Assembly: GCA_910578795.1 (NCBI GenBank)
Contig: CAJTSD010000053.1
Span: forward strand, 808 to 20,053
DNA: 19,246 bases
Source of the DNA: an uncultured Lachnospiraceae bacterium
GTDB taxonomy: Bacteria; Bacillota; Clostridia; Lachnospirales; Lachnospiraceae
Direction of reading: 5' to 3'
The notes under the pieces are model-generated. The model searched no databases. It saw nothing but the letters and a program-made list of their open reading frames with translations, and was not told where the DNA came from. Shown here piece by piece: positions 1 to 6,738 of this stretch (the stretch's first letter is position 1; the number at the start of each line of letters is the position of its first letter). The position numbers and the translations under genes were made by a program.

Positions 1-99
1 TCCTCGATCACCCGATCCAAAATGCCCCGCTCCTTCTCATCCTGCATATCGACCCATGGTCTCCCCAGTACCTCTCCCGTCTTTTCAAAATCAAAGACC
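1..99 (-). other. Possible truncated coding remnant at window edge
   Basis: Read on the minus strand, one frame stays open from about position 99 to the window edge. It gives a charged, protein-like sequence containing DFEKTGEVLGRPWVDMQ followed by DEKERGILDRVIE. I see no start codon with a ribosome binding site, and its upstream end merges into the palindromic repeat at 91-217. It may be part of a gene lying outside the window, a gene end disrupted by the repeat, or chance. No family is recognised. Confidence 0.2.
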
Positions 100-217
100 C
101 CGCTGCAAGCAACGGGGTATCAAACTTGCAGCGCTGCAGAGCAGCGGGGTATTTGACCCTCGCGGCAGTCGCCAAATGTCTGCAAGCAGCCACTTGGCTC
201 GTTGCTCGCGGGAATAA
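91..217. repeat. F1 palindromic repeat, copy 1, with adjoining inverted repeat
   Basis: This intergenic element has two parts. The first is a long inverted repeat: 91-106 (TCAAAGACCCCGCTGC) pairs with 141-156 with about 14 of 16 matches. A smaller CCCCG/CGGGG hairpin sits inside it. The second part, 157-217, is an imperfect hairpin with CTCGCGG-type outer arms, a CCAA/TTGG segment (172-175 with 194-197) and a tip in which CTGC pairs with GCAG across an AA loop. The 157-217 part recurs at 4073-4133 and, inverted, at 10233-10282. It lies just upstream of the first Nudix gene. Its function is unknown: it could be a REP-like element, an mRNA stabiliser or a terminator. Confidence 0.75.
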
Positions 218-257
218 ATGACAATATTTTAACAAATACGCAGGAAAGGGGAACAAG

Positions 258-776
258 ATGCGCTTTACATACTGTCCGCATTGCGGAACGAAATCAGGAA
301 AAAAGGAAATCGGTGATGAAGGGACCATCCCTTTTTGTGAAAAATGTAACATACCGCTGTGGGATATGTTTACGACGAGCATTATTGCCGCTGTCGTGAA
401 CGAGCAAAATGAGATTGCGCTGCTGCGGCAGAATTATGTATCTGCGACAAAATATGTCTGCGTTGCAGGTGTTATGAAAATTGGGGAATCGGCGGAGGAA
501 ACGGTCGTTCGTGAGATAAAAGAGGAAATCGGCTTAGATGTGGAGAGCGTACAATATATAAAAAGCTATCCGTATGAGAAAAAGGAAATGTTGATGTTGG
601 GATACAAGGCGGTGGTGAAAAAGGGCGATTTCCAATTGTCAAAGGAAGTTGATTCTGCCGCTTGGATAAAATTTGAAGATGCTTTGGCGCGGCTACGGGA
701 AGGGAGCATTGCGTGGCAGTTGGTGAAAGAGGTTATAGAAATGGAAACAGAAAAAAACAGGAGAAATACAATATGA
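258..776 (+). CDS. Nudix hydrolase with N-terminal zinc ribbon (NudC-like)
   Basis: This 172-aa cytosolic protein probably hydrolyses a nucleoside diphosphate linked to another group. Cys6, Cys9, Cys27 and Cys30 (CPHC and CEKC) form a zinc ribbon as in NADH pyrophosphatase NudC. A complete Nudix box spans residues 71-93: G, five residues, E, seven residues, then REIKEEIGL. The SYPYEKKEMLMLGY segment sits where NudC carries its SQPWPFP signature, but that signature is not conserved, so NADH specificity is doubtful. The protein is shorter than NudC (about 260 aa) because the N-terminal domain is missing. A GGAAAGGGG ribosome binding site precedes the ATG. The stop overlaps the next start (ATGA at 773-776), which indicates translational coupling to the second Nudix gene. 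Confidence 0.88.
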   Translation: MRFTYCPHCGTKSGKKEIGDEGTIPFCEKCNIPLWDMFTTSIIAAVVNEQNEIALLRQNYVSATKYVCVAGVMKIGESAEETVVREIKEEIGLDVESVQYIKSYPYEKKEMLMLGYKAVVKKGDFQLSKEVDSAAWIKFEDALARLREGSIAWQLVKEVIEMETEKNRRNTI

Positions 777-1237
777 AAGTTCGTTTTTACGAAACCGCAG
801 ATGACACACTTTTAAAATTCGCAGTAATTGTTTCCAAGTCCAATGGTAAATGGGTGTTTTGCAAGCACAAGGAGCGGGATACCTATGAGGTTCCCGGCGG
901 GCATCGGGAGGACGGCGAGACGATTTTGCAGGCAGCAAAGAGGGAATTGTTTGAGGAAACGGGAGCCATTGCATTTGACATTAAACCGGTATGCGTTTAT
1001 TCTGTTCTTGGGAAAAACCGGGTAAACGAAACGGGAGAGGAAAGCTTCGGAATGCTTTACTATGCGGAAATTAAAACCTTTGAGCAAGAATTGCACAGCG
1101 AAATGGAGCAGGTTTTGCTTCTCAACGAATTGCCAAGCAAATGGACATACCCGCAGATACAGCCGCTTTTGGTTGACGAAGTGCGTAACTATATAGCAGG
1201 TCTGCGCATTTACTGCGCTGACCGTGAGAAAACGTAA
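773..1237 (+). CDS. Nudix hydrolase
   Basis: This 154-aa single-domain Nudix protein has the full box at residues 43-65: GHREDGE, seven residues, then RELFEETGA. A Nudix enzyme cleaves nucleotide diphosphate linkages using a metal held by the glutamates of this box; the substrate cannot be told from the sequence. I chose the ATG at 773, not a longer frame opening at 713, because AGGAG lies just upstream and because 773 overlaps the stop of the preceding Nudix gene. The paired arrangement suggests the two hydrolases are made together. A perfect 12-bp hairpin follows at 1247-1288. Confidence 0.87.
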   Translation: MKVRFYETADDTLLKFAVIVSKSNGKWVFCKHKERDTYEVPGGHREDGETILQAAKRELFEETGAIAFDIKPVCVYSVLGKNRVNETGEESFGMLYYAEIKTFEQELHSEMEQVLLLNELPSKWTYPQIQPLLVDEVRNYIAGLRIYCADREKT

Positions 1238-1246
1238 ATTTAGCAG

Positions 1247-1288
1247 GCAAAAATCCATTACCGAAGGTAATTTTGCATGGATTTTTGC
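1247..1288 (+). terminator. 12-bp perfect hairpin, probable terminator of the Nudix pair
   Basis: GCAAAAATCCAT (1247-1258) pairs perfectly with ATGGATTTTTGC (1277-1288). The loop contains a small TACC/GGTA inner stem. It lies 10 bases after the Nudix stop codon. The downstream arm is T-rich but no clean T-run follows, so efficiency is uncertain. Confidence 0.5.
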
Positions 1289-1363
1289 TTGTAACTGTGA
1301 AGGCACTGAACAGTTGCCGAAGTGCAAAGAAGACTGTGAGAAACGGAAAGCGATGGAGAGGCG

Positions 1364-1942
1364 ATGGAAGAAAAGTTATTAAACATTATTCAGGAAATCA
1401 AGGAAACAGGCAATCCCGCGTTGAAAGCGCAGAAAATGACTTCTGTTATTACAGACGGACTCCGTAATCAGGCACTGAATTTATACGAGGCATATCTCCT
1501 TCATTGGGAAGTGATTCATGCCACGAGGGACAGCTGTATACTGCCGGCGTGGAACAGGGCGGTGCGGATATCGACCTGCCTTGCGCTGCTCAATCACAGG
1601 CTGCTGGCGTTGGCATTTCATGACAGAGATTGTGCACAGCAGGCGCATCAGTGGGGCATGGAGGCGTTTGGACTTTGTGCCGAGAAACGGGCGCACTATA
1701 TTATGGACAGGTATCCTGAGTTTATTAGGATGGAATACGATGATGAAGACCTGTTAAAAGAACTGCTTAAAGTCAGAGAATCATATCCTGTTTTAAGTGA
1801 CGAACAGGGACCATATCATGTGGAGTCCTTCCCCTATCATTATTTTGCACCGGAAAAATTTTTGTTAGATAAGACAGATTTCAGTAAGGAAAAAATAATC
1901 GGGAACGATGTAGAAACAATTTTGATTGCAATCAATACATAA
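1364..1942 (+). CDS. Hypothetical protein, 192 aa
   Basis: I do not recognise this protein. It is soluble and appears largely alpha-helical, with no signal peptide or membrane segment. The N-terminal third is helical (KLLNIIQEIKETGNPALKAQ). The middle is rich in Leu, Ala, His and Cys (ALLNHRLLALAFHDRDCAQQ). The C-terminal part is acidic, followed by an aromatic stretch (ESFPYHYFAPEKF). GGAGAGGCG precedes the ATG, and rsmE follows 46 bases downstream on the same strand, so the two may be co-transcribed. Composition and codon use look like a genuine gene of this genome. Confidence 0.7.
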   Translation: MEEKLLNIIQEIKETGNPALKAQKMTSVITDGLRNQALNLYEAYLLHWEVIHATRDSCILPAWNRAVRISTCLALLNHRLLALAFHDRDCAQQAHQWGMEAFGLCAEKRAHYIMDRYPEFIRMEYDDEDLLKELLKVRESYPVLSDEQGPYHVESFPYHYFAPEKFLLDKTDFSKEKIIGNDVETILIAINT

Positions 1943-1988
1943 CGAGTCAAAAAATTACTCGCGAAAATAAAAGGGAAGGAACGACACA

Positions 1989-2747
1989 ATGTACCATTTT
2001 TTTGTAAATCCGAGCCAAATTTATGACACAAGTGTCATAATTACAGGCGATGATGTTAATCATATTAAAAACGTAATCCGCCTGAAAATCGGCGATGAAA
2101 TCAGCGTCAGCAACGGAGAGGACGGCAAAGACTACCGCTGCGGAATAGAGGAAATCACGGAAACGCAGGTAGTATGCAGGCTGCGTTTTATTAAGGAGGA
2201 CGGCGTGGAGCTGCCCGCAAAGGTGTACCTGTTTCAAGGACTTCCCAAAGGCGACAAAATGGAATTTATCATTCAAAAGATGGTAGAGCTGGGCGTCTAT
2301 GAAATTATTCCTGTCGCAATGAAACGCTGTGTGGTGAAGCTTGACGAAAAAAAAGCAAAATCAAAGACCGCAAGATGGCAGGGAATTGCGGAGGCTGCCG
2401 CAAAGCAGAGCAAGCGTGCCGTCATTCCGCAGGTTAAAAGTGTAATGACCTACCGTCAGGCATTGGAATATGCCAAAGATATGGAGGTAAAGATTGTACC
2501 ATACGAAATGGAAAATTTTTTAGATGGCGCGTCGGGCATGGAAGGAACGAGAAAAATCATCAATAATCTGTCAGAGGGACAGCGCATTGCCGTTTTTATC
2601 GGTCCCGAGGGCGGATTCGAGGAGGACGAGATTAACGCGGCGATTGCGCTTGGCATGAAACCTGTTACACTTGGAAAACGCATTCTTCGTACGGAAACCG
2701 CAGGAATGACAGTGATGGCGTGGATGATGTATCAGTTGGAAAAATAA
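1989..2747 (+). CDS. rsmE: 16S rRNA (uracil-1498-N3)-methyltransferase
   Basis: RsmE methylates N3 of U1498 in 16S rRNA of the small ribosomal subunit using S-adenosylmethionine. The 252-aa length is normal for the family. The N-terminal MYHFFVNPSQI followed by GDDVNHIKNVIRLKIGD is the PUA-like RNA-binding segment. The C-terminal SPOUT methyltransferase carries the diagnostic FIGPEGGFEEDEI (GPEGGF at 205-210) and LGKRILRTETAGM (228-240), which form the trefoil-knot cofactor site. GGGAAGGA lies just before the ATG. This housekeeping gene ends 160 bases before the TRAP operon and is probably not part of it. Confidence 0.96.
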   Translation: MYHFFVNPSQIYDTSVIITGDDVNHIKNVIRLKIGDEISVSNGEDGKDYRCGIEEITETQVVCRLRFIKEDGVELPAKVYLFQGLPKGDKMEFIIQKMVELGVYEIIPVAMKRCVVKLDEKKAKSKTARWQGIAEAAAKQSKRAVIPQVKSVMTYRQALEYAKDMEVKIVPYEMENFLDGASGMEGTRKIINNLSEGQRIAVFIGPEGGFEEDEINAAIALGMKPVTLGKRILRTETAGMTVMAWMMYQLEK

Positions 2748-2825
2748 ATGTTAAATAGCTCCTTTTTGTGTGATTTCACTAAAAATTGTAAGGATTTGTC
2801 GCAGAAAGTAAAGAATTTACCAAAA

Positions 2826-2882
2826 TTGTTAAAAATATAGGGTTTTCTTTTTGTTAAAAATTTCTTATAATTTTATTAACAA
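2826..2882 (+). promoter_or_regulatory. Putative dctP promoter with TTGTTAAAAAT direct repeats
   Basis: TATAAT at 2866-2871 is a good -10 element, but the hexamer 17 bases upstream (TTTTCT, 2843-2848) is a poor -35, which fits an activator-dependent promoter. TTGTTAAAAAT occurs twice in the same orientation, at 2826-2836 and 2851-2861 (25-base period). TTAACAA at 2876-2882 makes an inverted repeat with the second copy. This arrangement is compatible with binding of an AraC-type regulator such as the YesN-like protein encoded downstream, but that link is inferred. Confidence 0.45.
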
Positions 2883-2907
2883 TAAAAAAACAAGGAGGAT
2901 ATTTACT

Positions 2908-4026
2908 ATGAAAAAGAAGATATTGTCAATGATGCTTGCATTAACGATGGTAGTTTCTGTAACAGCCTGTGGATTAAAGTCACCTGACACATCATCTACA
3001 GGAAGCGGGACACCCGCGGCAGACACGGGAGCGGCAGAGCCGGCACAATCTCAGGCGGCGGCAGAGCCTGCGGCACCTGCGGACACGGCAACACCTGCAG
3101 CGGAGCCTGAGGTAACACTCGTATACGCAGAGGTAAACCCGCTTGATACGATTGTAGGTCAGACAGCGACAGCATTTGCTGACAAGGTAACAGAGCTTTC
3201 GGGCGGTTCCATCAAGATTGATGTTCAGGCAAGCGGCGTGCTTGGTTCTGAAAACGACGTTTTGGATACGATGTTAGGCGGCGGCGGTACGATTCAGATG
3301 TCCCGTATTTCCGCATTCGCACTTACAAGCTACGGCGGAGAGAAGTCGATGCTCCTTTCTCTTCCGTATACATTTGTAAACCGTGAGCATTTTTGGTCCT
3401 TTGCAACATCGGATCTGGCAAGCGAGTTTTTGCTTGAGCCGCACGAGAACGGCAGCGGTGTAAGAGGTCTGTTCTATGGTGAGGAAGGTTTCCGTCATTT
3501 CTTTACGACAAAGGAAATCGCTGGCATGGATGATTTGGCAGGCATGAAGCTTCGTGTTTCCAACGACCCTGTTATGAACGGTCTTGTAGAGTCACTTGGC
3601 GCAAACCCGACTGTAGTATCTTTCAACGAGCTTTACTCTGCATTGCAGACAGGCGTTGTTGACGGCGCAGAGCAGCCGATTGCAAACTATAAGTCAAACG
3701 CGTTCCCTGAGGTTGCTCCGAACCTGATTTTGGACGGACATACACTTGGCGCAATTCAGGTTATCATCACGGATCAGGCTTGGGATTCTTTAACGGAAGA
3801 GCAGCAGAATATCCTTGTTGAGGCAGGCGAGTATGCATCACAGTTCAACAGACAGATTTCCGAGGATGCGGAGAACGAAGTATTAGAGCAGTTGAAGGCA
3901 GACGGCGTGAATGTTGTTGAGGTAAGCGATGTGACTCCTTGGCAGGAAGCTGTAAAGGACGTTATTGAGGAGAATACAAAGGGTCAGGAAGAGTTATATC
4001 AGAAAATTCTTGATTTAGCAAAGTAA
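2908..4026 (+). CDS. dctP: TRAP transporter substrate-binding lipoprotein, DctP family
   Basis: This 372-aa extracytoplasmic receptor captures a carboxylate substrate and delivers it to the DctQM permease, which is driven by an ion gradient. Residues 1-21 form a lipoprotein signal with lipobox VTAC (Cys21). An Ala/Pro/Glu-rich flexible linker runs to about residue 70. The DctP fold follows, with GMKLRV (Arg216, the expected carboxylate-binding arginine) and the family signature FNELYSALQTGVVDGAEQP. I chose the ATG at 2908 because AGGAGG lies just upstream and the signal sequence begins there; the in-frame TTG at 2851 lies within the promoter. The gene is separated from dctQ by a 298-base structured region. 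Neighbouring uxuA/uxuB suggest a hexuronate or sugar-acid ligand, which is inference. Confidence 0.95.
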   Translation: MKKKILSMMLALTMVVSVTACGLKSPDTSSTGSGTPAADTGAAEPAQSQAAAEPAAPADTATPAAEPEVTLVYAEVNPLDTIVGQTATAFADKVTELSGGSIKIDVQASGVLGSENDVLDTMLGGGGTIQMSRISAFALTSYGGEKSMLLSLPYTFVNREHFWSFATSDLASEFLLEPHENGSGVRGLFYGEEGFRHFFTTKEIAGMDDLAGMKLRVSNDPVMNGLVESLGANPTVVSFNELYSALQTGVVDGAEQPIANYKSNAFPEVAPNLILDGHTLGAIQVIITDQAWDSLTEEQQNILVEAGEYASQFNRQISEDAENEVLEQLKADGVNVVEVSDVTPWQEAVKDVIEENTKGQEELYQKILDLAK

Positions 4027-4044
4027 ATACCATGCGGCAGGCTG

Positions 4045-4057
4045 CAACGCATCGTTG
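4045..4057. repeat. Small hairpin after dctP
   Basis: CAACG at 4045-4049 pairs with CGTTG at 4053-4057 around a CAT loop, directly after the dctP stop and before F1 copy 2. It is short and could be part of the larger structured region. Confidence 0.3.
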
Positions 4058-4072
4058 ATGTGTGGGCATTTA

Positions 4073-4133
4073 CTCTCGCGGCATTCGCCAAATGGATGCT
4101 GACGCATCCGCTTGGTTCATTGCTCGCGGAAAT
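4073..4133. repeat. F1 palindromic repeat, copy 2 (dctP-dctQ gap)
   Basis: This element has the same outer sequence as the copy at 157-217: CTCGCGGCATTCGCCAAATG on the left arm and CTTGG ... TTGCTCGCGG on the right. The tip differs, since GGATGC pairs with GCATCC here while copy 1 has CTGC with GCAG. The changes are on both arms, so pairing is kept. This argues that the hairpin itself is conserved. Confidence 0.8.
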
Positions 4134-4143
4134 AATTGTTCGG

Positions 4144-4277
4144 ATGACGTGGAAGAGCGCATTGGACGCAGTGTCCATGCGCTCTTAGCCTTATGCACAG
4201 AGGCACGTAAGGAAATTAGCAGCTTCGCTGCACGTGCCTCGCGCGGCGAGTAGGGGAGAACGTCATTCCCCTGCTCG
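4144..4277 (+). ncRNA. Multi-hairpin intergenic RNA region with possible pseudoknot
   Basis: Three stable hairpins lie in a row in the transcribed gap between dctP and dctQ. The first is 4153-4186 (AAGAGCGCA with TGCGCTCTT, extended by GGAC/GTCC). The second is 4200-4240 (GAGGCACGT with ACGTGCCTC, inner GCAGC-TTC-GCTGC). The third is 4247-4277 (left arm CGAGTAGGGGA, right arm TCCCCTGCTCG). ATGACGT at 4144-4150 is perfectly complementary to ACGTCAT at 4260-4266, which lies in the loop of the third hairpin; that could make a pseudoknot. Likely roles are protecting the 3' end of dctP mRNA or partial termination, so that more receptor than permease is made. A separate small RNA is also possible. 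Confidence 0.5.
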
Positions 4278-4324
4278 ATTATGGAACGGATATAAGAGAG
4301 AAGATATAAGATTGGAGGGATTAT

Positions 4325-4849
4325 ATGACAGCTTTTTTTGAACGGGTAGATAAAATCAAGCCGTTGTTTGACATTACATATAAAATCGTTTTGTTTGTAT
4401 GTAAACTCTTGTTGATTGCCGATATTTTGATTACGACAATGAGCGTTATCGGCAGATATGTTTCGTTTATTCCCGATCCCGCATGGAGTGAGGAGGTCGT
4501 ACTCACCTGTATGGCGTACATGGCAGTGCTGTCGGCGGCGCTTGCAATCCGTCGCGGCGCGCATATCCGTATGACGGCGTTTGACCGTTATCTGCCTGCA
4601 GGATTACTTCGCTTTTTGGATATTTTGGCAGATATCAGCGTTTTGATTTTGGCGGTTGTGATGATTGTTGTCGGCTGGAAATACGCGGCGGGACTTGGTG
4701 CGAAGGGCACATATGTCAGCATGCCTTGGCTTTCAAGATTTTGGATGTATTTCCCGGTGCCTGTGGCAGGTGTCGCAATGCTGATTTTCGAGCTGGAAAC
4801 GCTTTATAATCATTTGAAGAATATTGTGTTAAAGGAGGGGGAAGCATGA
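4325..4849 (+). CDS. dctQ: TRAP transporter small permease, DctQ family
   Basis: This 174-aa integral membrane protein is the four-helix small subunit that partners DctM in TRAP uptake systems. Hydrophobic segments lie at about residues 19-40, 55-75, 93-115 and 135-160. The middle carries the family pattern with PDPAWSEEVVLTCMAYMAVL and AIRRGAHIRM, typical of DctQ (W-S-E-E and R-x-G-x-H-I). GGAGGG lies 5 bases before the ATG. Its last bases overlap the dctM start (ATGA at 4846-4849), so the two permease subunits are translationally coupled. Confidence 0.94.
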   Translation: MTAFFERVDKIKPLFDITYKIVLFVCKLLLIADILITTMSVIGRYVSFIPDPAWSEEVVLTCMAYMAVLSAALAIRRGAHIRMTAFDRYLPAGLLRFLDILADISVLILAVVMIVVGWKYAAGLGAKGTYVSMPWLSRFWMYFPVPVAGVAMLIFELETLYNHLKNIVLKEGEA

Positions 4850-6138
4850 GTACACAGACAGTAGCAATTTTAGTATTACTGATAAGCTTTGCAGTGATGA
4901 TTTTTCTGCGCTTTCCGATTGCGTATGCGGTTGCGCTTTCTTCCCTTTTATGCTTACTGTATCAGGGACTGCCGTTTACGACAATCTGTCAGCAGATGGT
5001 AAAGGGCATCAATTCCTTCAGCTTAATGGCGGTGCCGTTTTTTATCACAATGGGGTGTCTGATGGGAAGCGGCGGTATTTCGGAAAAGCTGATTGCCTTG
5101 GCAAACGCCTGTGTTGGCTGGATGACGGGCGGTATGGCGATGGTTAATATTGTGGCGTCTTATTTCTTTGGCGGAATTTCGGGTTCTGCGGCGGCAGATA
5201 CGGCTTCACTTGGAAGTATCTTAATCCCGATGATGGTGGACCAAGGCTATGACGACGATTTTTCAACCGCGGTTACGATTACCTCTTCGTGCGAGGGACT
5301 TTTGGTGCCGCCAAGCCACAACATGGTTATTTACGCGATGTCCGCGGGCGGTGTTTCCGTGGGAAGCCTGTTTCTTGCAGGATATATTCCGGGCGCGCTG
5401 CTTGCGATTTCACTGATGATTGGATCGTATATTATTTCAAAACGCAGAAATTACCCGAAGGGTGATAAGTTCAGCTTTAAGAATTTAATTAGACAGCTCG
5501 GCGTTTCGTTTTGGGCATTGGCAGCGGTTATTATCGTTGTGGTTGGTGTGGTCGGCGGTTGGTTTACGGCGACGGAGTCTGCGGCGGTTGCGGTTATTTA
5601 CAGTTTGCTTGTGAGCGTGTATATTTACAAGGGACTGAATTGGAAGGGCGTATGGAAGGTACTGGAAAGCTGTATTGACACACTGTCGATTGTGTTGATT
5701 TTGATTTCCACTTCAAGTATTTTCGGATACTGTCTGACAACGCTGCACGTTCCGGTTCTTGCATCGCAGGCGATTGTCGGTCTGACGGATAATCCGGTTT
5801 TGATTGCGCTGCTTTTGAATTTGATTTTGCTTGTGCTGGGCTGCATTATGGACATGGCGCCGATTATCTTGATTGCAACGCCGATTTTGCTTCCGATTGC
5901 AACTTCGATTGGCATCAATCCGATTCAGTTTGGTATTATGGTTATTTTGAACTGCGGTATCGGTCTTTTGACGCCGCCGGTAGGTTCCGTTCTGTTTATT
6001 GGTTCGGCGGTTGCAAAAGTAAAAATGGAGAAGGTCGTTAAGGCAACGATGCCATTTTATGTGTGCATGATTGCAGTGCTTCTGCTGCTGACATTCTTCC
6101 CGCAGATTACAATGTTCCTTCCGAATCTGTTCGGTTGA
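4846..6138 (+). CDS. dctM: TRAP transporter large permease, DctM family
   Basis: This 430-aa protein is the transport subunit of the TRAP system, with about 11-12 membrane spans. It has the full family length. Characteristic DctM stretches are visible: the PFFITMGCLMGSGGISEKL region near residues 64-82, YFFGGISGSAAADTASLGS near residues 106-124, and C-terminal GIGLLTPPVGSVLFIGSAVA. It imports the substrate delivered by DctP using a sodium or proton gradient. The start overlaps dctQ, and AAAGGAGGGGG lies within the end of dctQ as its ribosome binding site. A YcxB-like gene follows after 62 bases. Confidence 0.95.
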   Translation: MSTQTVAILVLLISFAVMIFLRFPIAYAVALSSLLCLLYQGLPFTTICQQMVKGINSFSLMAVPFFITMGCLMGSGGISEKLIALANACVGWMTGGMAMVNIVASYFFGGISGSAAADTASLGSILIPMMVDQGYDDDFSTAVTITSSCEGLLVPPSHNMVIYAMSAGGVSVGSLFLAGYIPGALLAISLMIGSYIISKRRNYPKGDKFSFKNLIRQLGVSFWALAAVIIVVVGVVGGWFTATESAAVAVIYSLLVSVYIYKGLNWKGVWKVLESCIDTLSIVLILISTSSIFGYCLTTLHVPVLASQAIVGLTDNPVLIALLLNLILLVLGCIMDMAPIILIATPILLPIATSIGINPIQFGIMVILNCGIGLLTPPVGSVLFIGSAVAKVKMEKVVKATMPFYVCMIAVLLLLTFFPQITMFLPNLFG

Positions 6139-6200
6139 TTTTAAGTAACAGTTGTGAAAGCAAAAAGAAATAGTGTATAGGAGAAGGGAAAAATTGCGTT

Positions 6201-6710
6201 ATGCGTTACCAATATGAAAGTAAGATCAGACCGCTCGACTTTTGGGCGCTATCCATGTATCGTACCTATCACTCGCTTGTGGGGGTGTGTAATATTGTGT
6301 TTGGTATCGCAATGATTCTCCTGACGCTGCGGTTTTGGACGCAGGCAAGTGACGGGGTGCAGGCTCTGCTCTTCCTTGCCTGCCTCCTGATACCGGTGAT
6401 TCAGCCTTTGGGTGTTTACTTAAAGGCAAAGGCGCAGGTGTCCGTCATTGCGCAGGGAACGCAGCTTGTCTTTTCTGAGGATGGCATCCATGTGACGCTC
6501 GGACAGCAGCAGGAGCATATTCGTTGGGATAAGGTAAAAGGCGTGCGCAGGGAGGCGAACATGGTGATTGTCTATACGGACGCCAATCATGGATATATGC
6601 TGACGAACCGTGTGCTTGGCAAGGAAAAGGACGCGTTTTTCCAATATGTGGAAGAGCATCTTTCTGTCAAGGGAAGCGCTTCCAAAAAATCCAAAAAAAG
6701 AAAAGGATAA
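6201..6710 (+). CDS. YcxB-like membrane protein
   Basis: This 169-aa protein has two membrane segments (about residues 22-43 and 52-73) followed by a cytoplasmic domain at about 85-157. That domain resembles the YcxB C-terminal domain: a beta-rich stretch with HIRWDKVKGVRREANMVIVY followed by MLTNRVLGKEKDAFFQYVEE. A lysine-rich tail (KKSKKRKG) ends the protein. The function of YcxB proteins is not established. AGGAGAAGGG lies about 12 bases before the ATG. It sits between the TRAP permease and the sensor kinase with only a 28-base gap to the kinase, so it may be an accessory of either. The family assignment is moderate. Confidence 0.75.
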   Translation: MRYQYESKIRPLDFWALSMYRTYHSLVGVCNIVFGIAMILLTLRFWTQASDGVQALLFLACLLIPVIQPLGVYLKAKAQVSVIAQGTQLVFSEDGIHVTLGQQQEHIRWDKVKGVRREANMVIVYTDANHGYMLTNRVLGKEKDAFFQYVEEHLSVKGSASKKSKKRKG

Positions 6711-6738
6711 GGAGTGCGAAAGGAGTATATTTGTTTTC

